A DNA stretch of 64,000 nucleotides from Streptomyces fumigatiscleroticus (GCF_014647975.1 NZ_BMQF01000030.1:1-64000), one strand, 5' to 3'. Positions 43,552 to 52,154 are shown, counted from the first letter of the stretch. Notes: a model not told the origin generated them from the letters alone. A program made the numbers and translations.

Positions 43552-44817
43552 ATGGCACGCACATGGACAAGACTGCACGAACACCTCGGATGCCCGCCTG
43601 GTCCTCTCACCTTCGACATGGTCCGCCAGGCCGCGGTAGACAACCTGGAGGAGTCCGACGACCTGGACTGGAAGGAGATGCTTCCCCAGCCGCCCCGGGA
43701 CGGCCGGTGGAACGAGTTCTCCAAGGACGTCGCCGCCATGGCAAACACCCGCGGCGGGCTGATCATCTTCGGGGTCCAGGACAAGACGACCGTCCTGACG
43801 GGCATCGACCCCGACGAGGTCAACCGGCAGCAGTACGCCCAGTGGATCCGCAACCACGTCCAGCCCTACCTGCCGGACCTGGACATATTCGAGCTGACCG
43901 ACGGGACGAAGACGGTCCTGGTCGTCGATGTGCCAGCCAGCGAGATGGCACCGCACTTCGTGTACGGCGGCGCAGCACGCGACAAGGAACAGCAGACCGC
44001 GGTCGTCCCCTACCGGGACAACGACCACACCGCCTGGATGGCAGAGCACCAGATCGAGCGGGCCTACCGCGACCGCTTCGCCCGCGTCGGCCGGGCAGAG
44101 GAAGAAATCCAGCGCCACATCGATTTCACCACCCAGACCATCACCGCGCACGCCTACGCGCCCTCGGCATGGTTCCTCGCGGTCTCCCGGCCTCAGCGGC
44201 CCCTGCCGCGCAGTGCCTACACGATGAACCGTGATGAGGCACGGGAGGTCCTGGAGGCCGCCAAGACACGAGCCCGCCTTCTGCACGCGAGAGAACTGGT
44301 GCCAGGCCCCCTGGTCGGGATGGGGCCGGACATCCGGCTCAACCCGCGCCCCGGTCTGCGCCGCTGGGTGTGCAACAACCTCCAGTCACCCATGAACCGG
44401 GAGATCATCACCGAGCTGCACTACGACGGCACTGTGGTGATGGCCGCCAACCTGTCCTTCATCCGCGAGGGGGGCGCGGAGCTCCCAGGAAAAGACGACG
44501 GCCTCCGGGTGTCTGAGCGCTTGGTGACGGCATGCTGCTACGACTTCATCGCCACCGCGCAGGAGCACCAGCGAAAGTTGCGCCTGGACAGCAGCCTGCA
44601 ACTGACTGCGCTGATCATCTCCCCGGACAAACCCAGGGCCATGGCGCCGCTCACCTCCACCTGGGGAGACGGGGCGGAAACGGAGCCGCCGTACGCCCGC
44701 AGGCCCCACCATCTCCAACCCGCGCACACCGTGCTCTCCCCTGCAGCGGCGGATGAGGAAGGACGCAGCAGCGCTGACGAACTGTGCACGGACCTGATGA
44801 GCCAGTTCGGGCTGTAG
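43552..44817 (+). CDS. Schlafen/AlbA_2-domain protein
   Basis: 421 aa from ATG 43552 (upstream in-frame starts exist). Residues about 20-130 are an AlbA_2 (Slfn) domain: EESDDLDWKEMLPQ, then FSKDVAAMANTRGGLIIFGVQDK and GIDPDEV, typical of the E-x-K...N-x-x-GG-x-I-x-x-G fold. In eukaryotic and bacterial Schlafen-like proteins this domain can be an RNA/DNA nuclease or binding module. The C-terminal 250 residues are unassigned. It could be leaderless: no Shine-Dalgarno sequence is visible, and a TACGCT box sits about 8 bp before the ATG. Possible defence or regulatory role. Confidence 0.7.
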   Translation: MARTWTRLHEHLGCPPGPLTFDMVRQAAVDNLEESDDLDWKEMLPQPPRDGRWNEFSKDVAAMANTRGGLIIFGVQDKTTVLTGIDPDEVNRQQYAQWIRNHVQPYLPDLDIFELTDGTKTVLVVDVPASEMAPHFVYGGAARDKEQQTAVVPYRDNDHTAWMAEHQIERAYRDRFARVGRAEEEIQRHIDFTTQTITAHAYAPSAWFLAVSRPQRPLPRSAYTMNRDEAREVLEAAKTRARLLHARELVPGPLVGMGPDIRLNPRPGLRRWVCNNLQSPMNREIITELHYDGTVVMAANLSFIREGGAELPGKDDGLRVSERLVTACCYDFIATAQEHQRKLRLDSSLQLTALIISPDKPRAMAPLTSTWGDGAETEPPYARRPHHLQPAHTVLSPAAADEEGRSSADELCTDLMSQFGL

Positions 44818-44853
44818 TCGAAGAGGACGCTCCGCGTTTCATACGCTCAGGGC

Positions 44854-45393
44854 ATGACGATGACGCCGCAGGAGCTCAAGGACCAGAAAGAGACCCTGGA
44901 GCTGATCAACAGCGAACTCGCGGCGCGTCTGGCACGGCAGTCGGAGTCGGGCGCGAAGGTGGACACGAAGGCGGTCTTCCTGGTGGGCTTCGCGGCCACA
45001 GGCGCCCAGTTCCTGGCCTCCCGGAGCTTCGAGCCGTTCACCGGCACCGCGGCCTCCGCGGCGTACGCGGTGGCGGTCGGCTTCGGCATCTCGGTCTTCA
45101 ACCTCGCCGACTACGAGGACATCAAGCCGCGGGACGTCCTGGACACCTACGCACGCTCGGAGAAGGGCGCGACGCTGGGGGCCCTGGCCGGGACGCGGGT
45201 GGGGATGTTCGAGAAGAACGCCGTCCTGCATCAGCGGAAGACGAAGCGATGGACGATCGCCCTGGCCGCTGTCGCCGCCGGGATCGTCCTCTCCACTGTC
45301 AGTCTCGTGCTGCACACTGGCGGCCATGACAGACACACAGAACCAGGGGAACCCACCCCCACCTCCTCCACCCCCTCCGCCCAGCCTCACTGA
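44854..45393 (+). CDS. Small multi-TM membrane protein
   Basis: 179 aa. A charged N-terminal helix (PQELKDQKETLELINSELAARLARQ) is followed by two hydrophobic segments (DTKAVFLVGFAATGAQFLASRSF and ASAAYAVAVGFGISVFNLADY), then a charged loop and a third TM helix (WTIALAAVAAGIVLSTVSLVL), with a Pro/Thr/Ser tail. The layout resembles SLATT/2TM effectors that accompany nucleotide-signalling defence, but no partner enzyme is adjacent. ATG 44854; 36 bp after the AlbA_2-like gene, so possibly in one operon with it. Confidence 0.65.
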   Translation: MTMTPQELKDQKETLELINSELAARLARQSESGAKVDTKAVFLVGFAATGAQFLASRSFEPFTGTAASAAYAVAVGFGISVFNLADYEDIKPRDVLDTYARSEKGATLGALAGTRVGMFEKNAVLHQRKTKRWTIALAAVAAGIVLSTVSLVLHTGGHDRHTEPGEPTPTSSTPSAQPH

Positions 45394-45496
45394 CTCCCTC
45401 GCCAACCCGGCTCTCGTGGGCACGGAGAAGAGGAACGACGACAAGCCCGCGCGCAACAGGGCGGCAACCCCGCGACAGCCCGTCGAACGGCGCTGA
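45326..45496 (+). CDS. Possible 56-aa proline-rich protein
   Basis: ATG 45326 to TGA 45494-45496. It overlaps the last 68 bp of the membrane protein gene in another frame and runs beyond it: MTDTQNQGN, ten prolines, then SLTDSLANPALVGTEKRNDD. Codon bias beyond the overlap looks coding. No ribosome site is visible, so it may depend on translational coupling. Low certainty. Confidence 0.3.
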   Translation: MTDTQNQGNPPPPPPPPPPSLTDSLANPALVGTEKRNDDKPARNRAATPRQPVERR

Positions 45497-45538
45497 CCTC
45501 CGCCGTGAGCGGCCCTCGCTGTCGCGGCGGGACAGTAC

Positions 45539-45569
45539 GAGACCCCGGGCATCTGCGGCCCGGGGTCTC
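45539..45569 (+). terminator. Stem-loop terminator
   Basis: A 12-bp perfect stem (GAGACCCCGGGC with GCCCGGGGTCTC) around a 7-nt loop, about 45 bp after the preceding small frame. It ends the 43552-45496 transcription unit and also separates it from the helicase fragment on the other strand. Confidence 0.7.
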
Positions 45570-45618
45570 TCTGTGCTGTGGGATGTCCGACCGGTTCAAC
45601 GACCCGCCGGCGGGAGCG

Positions 45619-45930
45619 TCACGCCCACTCCACGCCCAGCTCCCGCAGCACGGCCAGCTGGTCCGGGGCGAGCTTGTCGCGCCTCGATTTGGTGTTCGAG
45701 ACCCACACATCCAGTTTCACAGTCACCGGCTCCGCCTCGCCGTCGACCGCGATCTCTTCGCTGTGGCCCCTTGGCACCGGCCGGTCCGCGCCCTCCCGCT
45801 CCACCCACTGCGCGAGGGCCGCCAGGCCCCGCTGGAACGCCTGCGATGCCTTGCCCTGCCCCTTCGCACCCTTGGCGGCCGGTGCGGCAGACGGCGCCTC
45901 AGCGGGCGTGACGCCCAGCTGGGCCGTCAC
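45619..45930 (-). pseudogene. C-terminal fragment of telomere-linked helicase
   Basis: About 100 codons that closely match the C-terminus of the helicase at the right edge: QLGVTPAEAPSAAP, ASQAFQRGLAALAQWVEREGADRPVPRGH, VWVSNTKSRRDKLAPDQLAVLRELGVEWA (right-edge copy: TQQAFQRGLAALTQWVEREGAGRPVPRRH...LGMDWA). Everything upstream of QLGV is missing, and sequence of a TniB-like gene begins immediately beyond, so transposition or recombination cut the helicase here. It marks an old telomere-proximal sequence now internal. Confidence 0.8.
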
Positions 45931-45937
45931 CTCACGC

Positions 45938-46161
45938 ATGACCACCGTGCAGATCACAACGGCTGTCTGCCACACCTACACCGCGGTCGGCGTCAAGCTC
46001 GTGCTGATCGACGAGATCCACCGCCTCAGCCCGCGCACCACATCCGCGCAGAGGCCGCCGACTGGCTCAAGGACCTCACCGAACGCGTCGGCGACACGTT
46101 CGTCTACGCAGGCATCGACGTCACCGCCAGCGCGGTGTTCACCGGGGTACGCGGACCGTGA
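45938..46161 (+). pseudogene. TniB-like transposition ATPase fragment, frameshifted
   Basis: Two adjoining frames encode parts of a TniB/TnsC-type AAA protein: VCHTYTAVGVKLVLIDEIHRLSPRTT (Walker B LIDEIH) in one, then after a frameshift near 46045 AADWLKDLTERVGDTFVYAGIDVT and FTGVRG in another. The Walker A half and the rest are missing. It abuts the truncated helicase fragment, and a perfect palindrome lies 400 bp further on. Confidence 0.65.
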
Positions 46162-46263
46162 CGTGGGGAGGACGTTCGTCGTTGCCCGGGCGGTGCCGCC
46201 CCTTTCCTGCCGCGCTGTGACGGTGCCCGGCCGAGTGCCGCGTCAGCCTACCTGGACTGGTAG

Positions 46264-46488
46264 GTCCCAGACGCGCCGGCCGACCAGGAGGAGGCCGAAC
46301 TGCGTGAACTCAGGTTGCGCGTCCGGCAGGTCGTCCTACGCTGGCTCATCCTCACCCCCTACGACACTCAAGACCTCGCACCGCGTCTTGATGCCGCAGC
46401 CGACTGCAGCAGCTGCTCACGCGCCATCAACGAACTCCAACGCGCCTTCTTCCAGGAATCACCGCCACAGGAGGACATCCGGGCCTGA
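46264..46488 (+). pseudogene. Unidentified remnant downstream of TniB fragment
   Basis: An open, coding-like stretch of about 75 codons right after an in-frame TAG (46261-46263): ADQEEAELRELRLRVRQVVLRW, LILTPYDTQDLAPRLDAAADC and SRAINELQRAFFQE, ending in TGA 46486-46488. It has no start codon. Composition and position suggest the 3' end of another gene of the same broken transposon. Confidence 0.35.
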
Positions 46489-46558
46489 GACAGCACTGTC
46501 TCCGCTGCCGCGGCCGGCGTCGCCGCACGCCGCAGCCCGGATTTCCGGTTCGGCAACC

Positions 46559-46600
46559 CCCCAGTCATTGCAACTCAGGTACCAGTTGCAATGACTGGGG
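46559..46600. repeat. 17-bp perfect palindrome with CAGGTACC loop
   Basis: CCCCAGTCATTGCAACT (46559-46575) and its exact complement (46584-46600) flank CAGGTACC. It lies between the transposon remnant and the stop of the convergent gene (46603). It may be a bidirectional terminator, or two head-to-head transposon end-repeats. Confidence 0.7.
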
Positions 46601-46602
46601 CA

Positions 46603-47412
46603 TCAGGGGGTGACGCGCGCGCTGTCGAGCCGTCGGTGCACCATCGAGAGTGTGGTGAGCAGTTCCAGCAGTTCCTCGTCGGTGACCGTGCGGTGAAGGC
46701 GCGGCTCGTGTGCGGCCGGGTTGCGGTACATGCTGAACAGGCCCTTGACCAGGTTCGCCAGCCCTTTCTGCTCATCCAGCTCGGGCCCCGTGGCGTTCGC
46801 GTTGATGGCCACCCTGGCCGTTCCGTGGCCGGGCATGAGCACTGCGTCGACCAGCCGCGCCCCGTCCAGGCCCTGGCCGGTGAAGGTGCGCAGCCGGTCG
46901 GCCACTGACTTGACGGCCTCCAGGCTGGCGTGGAAGGGGTTCTTGGCCAGGATCTCCAGGGTGCAGTAGCGCAGCACCTCCGGATGCGTGGAGCGGCGGC
47001 GCAGCTCGGCTCGCAGTGAACTGGCGTGCCGTGCGGCCTCGCTCAGCGTGGTGGCCGCAGGCCCCCTGGCCACCTGCCCCTGGTCGTTGACCCGCAGCCC
47101 GACATGGACCAGGACTTCGTTGAGGTCGTCCTGCCGGCGGGAGAACGTGTGGGGCTGCTGAACGTAGCGCACCGGGGCCATTGCCACTTTGATGAACGCG
47201 ATCACGCAGTTCGACGCACCATGGCGCGCCTGCTGCGCGAGCAGCGCCCCGGCCAGCCGGTCTCGCTTGTTGCCGCCGTCGGCATCCGGCACCTTCACGA
47301 CGGCCAACAGCTGTCCGATCTCCCGTCCCGTCAAGCCGTGATCGGTGTCGCCGAGCACACCTGCCACAGCCGTGACGACCGTCGCCGGCCAAGGCTCGTG
47401 ACGTGTTGCCAT
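46603..47412 (-). CDS. TIGR02391 (Ymh) family protein
   Basis: 269 aa from ATG 47412. The C-terminal half is a clear TIGR02391 domain: HPEVLRYCTLEILAKNPFHASLEAVKSVADRLR, GLDGARLVDAVL, LDEQKGLANLVKGLFSMYRNPAAHEPRL and a final LTTLSMVHRRLD. The RNPxAH motif is reminiscent of HEPN-type active sites. The N-terminal half (LTGREIGQLLAVVKVPDADGGNKRDRLAGALL) is typical of the family in actinobacteria. The family is abundant in plasmids and phages; a toxin-like or nucleic-acid role is suspected but unproven. Confidence 0.78.
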   Translation of the reverse strand: MATRHEPWPATVVTAVAGVLGDTDHGLTGREIGQLLAVVKVPDADGGNKRDRLAGALLAQQARHGASNCVIAFIKVAMAPVRYVQQPHTFSRRQDDLNEVLVHVGLRVNDQGQVARGPAATTLSEAARHASSLRAELRRRSTHPEVLRYCTLEILAKNPFHASLEAVKSVADRLRTFTGQGLDGARLVDAVLMPGHGTARVAINANATGPELDEQKGLANLVKGLFSMYRNPAAHEPRLHRTVTDEELLELLTTLSMVHRRLDSARVTP

Positions 47413-47519
47413 GTCCCGTCCCCTTCCCCTCGTCCCGTGGCCAACCGACCAGGATGACACGTGCGTGAGGGGCAGATCCCCCCTTTTCTTCTGCGTCCAT
47501 GGCAGCGGCGTGTGTGGCA

Positions 47520-48335
47520 GAGCGGCTGTCGGCGGAGTGCTGCCTCGGTGTGGCTATCACGACATTCGTCCGCTCGCCAACGGCCTGCGCACCGACCACC
47601 CGGTGCCTGGTCTGCCGTTCGTTGACGACTCGCACCTGCCGCTCGACGACGGCCCCGACGCCATCGAGGCCGTCGGCCGCAACAAGGGTGAGGGCATGTG
47701 GGGCCGTTGCGACCCTCCCGTGAGGGAGGATGGCTGGCCTTCACCACCGACCCGATCGCCCACCACCTGGGCTGGGCCGTGCGCTACCACCCCGACCACG
47801 GGCGCACCGTGCTCCTGCTGCGCGACGAGGACACGGCCAGCCTGCACACCTACTGGACGGGCGCCTAGCTGCTGTTTCGCGCCGGGGGCTACTGGTGGGA
47901 CGGCGACGCCTGGTACCGGCCCGGCCAGATCTGGGACCCGGTCACCGAGAACTACGCCCGCCACAAGGCCCGCGCCACGGCCACCGTCCATGCCGACGAC
48001 ATGCTCGACGGCCGTGCCCACCCGGACCGCGCCCACGTGCACAAGGTCGCCACGTTCGACCCGGCCACCGCGGCACCGGACAACTGGCTCGACGACCTGA
48101 CCCTGTGGGCGCAGCACCACCATAAGCAGGACGACCCCCTCCCGCTGCTGAAGTGCGTCGTCGACCTGGCCAGCCCCGAACTCGCAGGCGACCGGCTGCT
48201 CGGCGTACCCGAGATGGCCGCGCTCGGCGGCACAGCCTCCACACTGCGGGGCTACATCTCCCGAGGCGAGAACGACGTGCCGCTGCCCCAAGCGGTCGTC
48301 GGCGGACGAGCCCAGTGGTCACGACCGGTCGCCGT
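47520..48335 (+). pseudogene. Streptomyces plasmid-type hypothetical, broken by frameshift and nonsense
   Basis: Coding-like sequence runs CGYHDIRPLANGLRTDHPVPG...IEAVGRNKGEG, shifts frame near 47730 (WLAFTTDPIAHHLGWAVRYHPDHGRTVLLL), meets a TAG at 47866-47868 after YWTGA, continues as LLFRAGGYWWDGDAWYRPGQIWDP, and near the end has an HTH-like PEMAALGGTASTLRGYISRGENDVPLPQ followed by GRAQWSRPV. I recall intact relatives of this pattern in Streptomyces plasmids. With at least two lesions it is a pseudogene. Confidence 0.65.
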
Positions 48336-48338
48336 GAG

Positions 48339-48485
48339 ATGGGCGAGGCGGACAAGTACCTCGACATTCCCGCCCAGGTGACGGGCGAAGCGCTGCGGCG
48401 GTCTGCGACCACGAACGGGAATCTCGACGCGAAGACGGTGGAAGAGTTCTTCTCCCGCGTCGTCCCACGCGAGCTGGAGAGCTGA
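48339..48485 (+). CDS. Possible 48-aa small protein
   Basis: ATG 48339 to TGA 48485: MGEADKYLDIPAQVTGEALR, NLDAKTVEEFFSRVVPRELES. The composition looks like real coding sequence and the frame follows directly on the broken gene upstream, so it could equally be that gene's shifted 3' end. No ribosome site stands out. Confidence 0.3.
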   Translation: MGEADKYLDIPAQVTGEALRRSATTNGNLDAKTVEEFFSRVVPRELES

Positions 48486-48524
48486 GGGTCGCCTGTCGGC
48501 CTCTCACCTCGGCGACCGCAGGAC

Positions 48525-48553
48525 CCCGGCCCGAAGCACCTGCTGGGGCCGGG
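48525..48553 (+). terminator. Stem-loop terminator
   Basis: CCCGGCCC (48525-48532) pairs with GGGCCGGG (48546-48553) around a 13-nt loop, 40 bp after the preceding small frame. Confidence 0.5.
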
Positions 48554-48685
48554 TCGCCCGCTGCCTTGCCACCTCCACCTGAGAAAAACGCGCGGAAAAT
48601 TCTTTGTCGGTATGGGCTCCGGCCGTCCCGAAAGGGTGAGGGAGAGGGAACGGGCCGCTCCCCGCCCGGCGAAGGGATCTGGCTG

Positions 48686-48856
48686 GTGAACGTGTACGTC
48701 CTGGTGGTGTTGATGGTGGGCATCATGGTGGGCTGGGGCCTGCTGTCCGCGGGCGCCTCCCCGGCCGAGGCGTTCGGCGGCGCGGTCGCGGCGGCCGTCC
48801 TCATCGACCACCTCCTGGAGCGCCCGTCAACACCCGCACCAACTCGCTCCTCATAA
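48686..48856 (+). CDS. 56-aa single- or double-TM small protein
   Basis: GTG 48686 with GAAGGGA about 9 nt upstream. Hydrophobic VNVYVLVVLMVGIMVGWGLL followed by SAGASPAEAFGGAVAAAVLIDHLL, then a short polar tail. One strong and one weak membrane helix. Function unknown; such small membrane proteins are frequent in Streptomyces plasmids. Confidence 0.55.
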   Translation: MNVYVLVVLMVGIMVGWGLLSAGASPAEAFGGAVAAAVLIDHLLERPSTPAPTRSS

Positions 48857-48878
48857 TCGGTGGTCTTCAGGACCTTGG

Positions 48879-50203
48879 GTGGGTCGCCGGGCCCGTGGCC
48901 GGCCTGGCGCCCCCTGCGCCCAGTGCTGCCCGCCCGCCCGGTACCGCGAGCCGGACCCGCGGCGCTGGCTGGACAGCACTGCACGCCCCGACACCGCTCA
49001 GCTGGCCGCCGCATGCGCACTGGCCGGCTATGAACGGAACACGGCGACCGTGCTGCGCACGGCCGAGCTGACGGGGCAAGCCCGTCGGCGCGCCCAACAA
49101 CTCCTCCCCTACGGTCTGGACCCTGCGCTGGGCAGTCTCATGCTCCCCACCGATGGGGGAGGGGACATGCTGCACGCCCTGACCGACGTGGTCCAGAGCC
49201 TGTTCGCCCGCCGCCGACCGCCCCGCGTTTTCCCGGTGTGCCTGTGGGGGCGCACCGACAGCGCCAACTGCGACCGAGATCCTTTCGGCCGCCTTCTCCA
49301 CGACCACTGCCGCACTCCCACCGACCCCGTACCTGCCTGGCGTTCGAAGTCCTGGGCCGTCTGGAGCCAGCGCACCACGCACGAGCTGAACCGCCTGCCG
49401 CCGCACCTCATGCAGCACCGCCCCAAGCCGATCGAGCAGAGCGCACCCAGGCGCATCGGAGCGGGAACGATCGGTCCCATCACTGTGCTGATCGGCCGTG
49501 ACGGGCCCGTCCAACGGGCCAGTCGCTCGCGCGACGCGCTGTACGTGCTCGCCCAGCGCCTCAGCCCCGCACACCTGGATCCGATCGCGGTCCTTGGCAT
49601 GCTGCACTGCCACCTCGGATTCACGACCGTGGGCCCTCACATTTACGACTGGCGGGGGTACGCGCCCCGTTCGCTGTTCGCCGCCGCCCTTCAGGCCCGT
49701 CACGCCAGCGTCCATCAGGGGTCCGACGATGTCCTCGTCGAGCGCCTGGCCCGCTTCATCGCCCCCGGCAGACGGACTGAGCTCACCGCCCAGGGACTGC
49801 TGCTGAACGGCTGGGACGACCAGGTGCTCGGCAACGAAGACCTCCAGGCGCGGTTGCGGGCTGCCATCCGCTCCGCCTCCTCGGCGGACACCGAAGTGTG
49901 GGAGCGAACCCGCCAGGCGTCCTCGCCTTGGACACCCCAGACCTCCTTGCTGACGGTGAGATGCCCGGGCAGGACACGTCGGACCAGGAGGAGGCGGTGA
50001 GCCGCGTCCTGGCCAAACTCACTGCTATGGAGCGTGCGGTTGCCCAGTGCTACACAGCCGACGGCCTGACCTGGAAGCAGGCGGCGCTGAAGGCCGCCCA
50101 GCCGGCATCGATGGGAGAACGCGTACGCCGCAAGCTCAAGAGGCTCGGTGGAGTACACCCGCCGACGGCGCAGCGACGGGCGGCTGTAAGTACCGTCGGA
50201 TAA
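48879..50203 (+). pseudogene. Hypothetical protein with sigma-70 region 4-like end, frameshifted
   Basis: The frame from GTG 48879 reads well (ACALAGYERNTATVLRTAELTG, FGRLLHDHCRTPTDPVPAW, DALYVLAQRLSPAHLDPIAVLGML, GFTTVGPHIYDWRGYAPRSL) until about 49890, after which it turns into arginine-rich shadow sequence and stops at 50000. Coding character moves to another frame (GANPPGVLALDTPDLLADGEMPG...) that ends at 50203 with AVAQCYTADGLTWKQAALKAA and ERVRRKLKRLG, a sigma-factor-region-4-like HTH. I read this as one gene with a frameshift near 49895, or two overlapping genes (second start ATG about 49963). Function unknown. Confidence 0.5.
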
Positions 50204-50311
50204 GCACCACAAGCAGTGCCCCAGGAGGGCCTACGCCGGGCCGAGGCACTGACGAAGGCCGGTATGTGGGTGGAGCTGGCGCCTTTGGTCTGCGCACCGA
50301 GCCGCGCACCT

Positions 50312-50971
50312 CTACTGCACGCGGTGGGTACGCGAGATGTTCGGTGCGCAGAGATCATCCAGTTCCCGACCTGCTGCTGCGCCAAGTCGAACGGGCCAAG
50401 CGCCGACAGGCTGCGGCAACGACGTAGACCCGTACGCGGTGCCGCGGGCGAGGCCCGGGAGCGGTGCTGCTCTCGGCGCAGCAGGGCCAAGCCTTCGCGG
50501 GTGCGGCGGGCCAGGCGGGGTGTGAAAGCGGCGATCCCGACGGCAGGGCAGGCGGAGGCGACCGTCTTCTGCCGTCGGGGCGGCGGATGGTAACTGGACG
50601 CCAGTGCCGGCGTACACCTTGGGGGCCAGGGTGAGCAGGTACCGCCCGGTGGGGTGGGCGGCGGAGGGGCGGGCGGCGTGGATGGCGTGGACGGCGGCCC
50701 AGGAGTCTCCGAAGCGCAGCAGTTCGGTGGCGGTGACCGCAGCGTCGGTGTCGAACGCCTCGATGTGGATCAACCGCAGGCCTTTGATGTAGCCGAGCAG
50801 GCCGGGCCGTTCGTTGTCGCCGGCCGTCAGGGACAGCACCGGCGCGTACACGTCGCCGAGTCCGCCGGAGGCCTGGATGTAGAACGCAGCGACGGCTTCG
50901 TTGAACGGGTCCTTCGGGTCGTACAACGCACCCGCGGTCGTCTGGTCCACGACGACCGCGATCGCCGCCAC
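50312..50971 (-). CDS. PIN-like domain protein (putative)
   Basis: 219 aa from GTG 50971, whose first base overlaps a TAG ending a short upstream coding-like stretch (AKAKVLLERLGSAASS), a toxin-antitoxin-like arrangement. The first 125 residues look like a compact PIN fold: IAVVVDQTTAGALYD with the first Asp, VYAPVLSLTAG, and DSWAAVHAIHAA with a later Asp, ending LTLAPKVYAGTG. Beyond that the sequence is Pro/Arg-rich and probably not native, so the gene may be frameshifted near 50590. The upstream partner has no clean start, so the pair may be decayed. Confidence 0.4.
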   Translation of the reverse strand: MAAIAVVVDQTTAGALYDPKDPFNEAVAAFYIQASGGLGDVYAPVLSLTAGDNERPGLLGYIKGLRLIHIEAFDTDAAVTATELLRFGDSWAAVHAIHAARPSAAHPTGRYLLTLAPKVYAGTGVQLPSAAPTAEDGRLRLPCRRDRRFHTPPGPPHPRRLGPAAPRAAPLPGLARGTAYGSTSLPQPVGAWPVRLGAAAGRELDDLCAPNISRTHRVQ

Positions 50972-51255
50972 TACGCGGCTGCCCGCGGGCTGGACGCGGC
51001 GCTGCCCAGACGCTCGAGCAGGACTTTCGCCTTCGCCGGGTCCGGGCCGGTCCCGCGGGGACGTCCGGCGAATCTCGTTCACAGATTCACAGTCCTCGCG
51101 TTCTGCCGGGATCGCAGATTCCCAGGACGGGTAATCTGACCGGATGGGCCGAAACGAGAAATGTGCTGGATGGTGAAAACGCCATCCTGGCAACTTTGGT
51201 ACCGTGTGGAGAATCCACTTTTTAGGTTTTCGGCAGAACCGTCAGATTGGAAAAA

Positions 51256-51342
51256 CGCGCTACGGCGTGATTAGTTCACTTCCGTAGCGCGCTAGAATGA
51301 CTGTGTCCGAAGAATCTGGCTGCAACCAAAGTCTTCGGACAC
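51256..51342. repeat. Two consecutive perfect stem-loops
   Basis: CGCGCTACGG (51256-51265) pairs with 51282-51291 around a 16-nt loop; 11 bp later GTGTCCGAAGA (51303-51313) pairs with 51332-51342 around an 18-nt loop. The flanking 51083-51460 has no convincing gene and is AT-richer than the surroundings. Could be a small RNA, back-to-back terminators or protein-binding sites. Confidence 0.55.
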
Positions 51343-51460
51343 GGTCCGGTTGAATCTTCACCCGGGAGCCTTGTGGATGTTGACTTTTCCAAGACTCCTG
51401 GAGCGTGCCGCGACCGTCGCGGAGCCCGACTCCACTGACCGTGAGGTCGGGCTTCGCGGT

Positions 51461-51694
51461 CTACATGTACGGGTGGACCAGCGGAAAGAGCTGCTCCTGC
51501 ACCTGCAGCCACGCCCAGAGGGCGATGTGACCGCCGTAATAGACGATCCCCAGCGTCATGTACGCCTCCTCACGCCACGAAGTCCTGCCGTGGGTGTGGC
51601 CCGCCATCTGGTCCGGCTCAACGTCCGGCTCCTTGACGGGATCGGGGACCTGGGTCTCGGCCGCCTCGTTGGATTCATCATCGAGGTCGGCCAT
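51461..51694 (-). CDS. 77-aa small membrane protein
   Basis: ATG 51694 with a strong AGGAGAAGGAGAG site upstream. Acidic N-terminal half (MADLDDESNEAAETQVPDP), then one hydrophobic aromatic helix (YMTLGIVYYGGHIALWAWLQVQEQLF). A single-TM protein of unknown role. Confidence 0.65.
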   Translation of the reverse strand: MADLDDESNEAAETQVPDPVKEPDVEPDQMAGHTHGRTSWREEAYMTLGIVYYGGHIALWAWLQVQEQLFPLVHPYM

Positions 51695-51804
51695 GCGACT
51701 CTCCTTCTCCTGTTCAGTTTTCGCGGAATGCGCTTCGTAAAGATATTACAGCCGACCGCCCCTATCTCCTATTCACGCTGGAAAAGGGGTCTATTGGTCG
51801 GGGC

Positions 51805-52065
51805 CTACTCTGCTCCTCCGGGCGGGGGAGACTGCGGCGCGCCGTCCTGTGATTCGGGTCCGTTCAGGCGGCCGATCGTGGCGCGCAGCTCCCCTGAGAG
51901 GCTGCCGTGTTGCTGCGTGGGAAGACCTGCCGATGCTTCGGCCTCCCAAGCGGCAAGTTCCTCTCCGTCATACAGCTCCGGCCACTGCGGCCCGGGCGCG
52001 GGGGCGTTGAGGTAGCCGAGGCCGAGGAGTTCGTAGTCGTCCGGCTCCCGGACTGCACTGTGCAT
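51805..52065 (-). CDS. 86-aa hypothetical protein
   Basis: From ATG 52065: REPDDYELLGLGYLNAPAPG, PELYDGEELAAWEAEAS, then a Ser/Gly/Pro-rich tail. Acidic and probably largely disordered. No ribosome site stands out, so the start is uncertain. Nothing else recognised. Confidence 0.45.
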   Translation of the reverse strand: MHSAVREPDDYELLGLGYLNAPAPGPQWPELYDGEELAAWEAEASAGLPTQQHGSLSGELRATIGRLNGPESQDGAPQSPPPGGAE

Positions 52066-52154
52066 CAGTACACCCCGCAGGCCTGTTGGCGCACGACTGC
52101 CGCCGGGGCCGGCCGCACCGTGTGCGCCGCGCCCCGGCCCGCACCCGTCCGACC

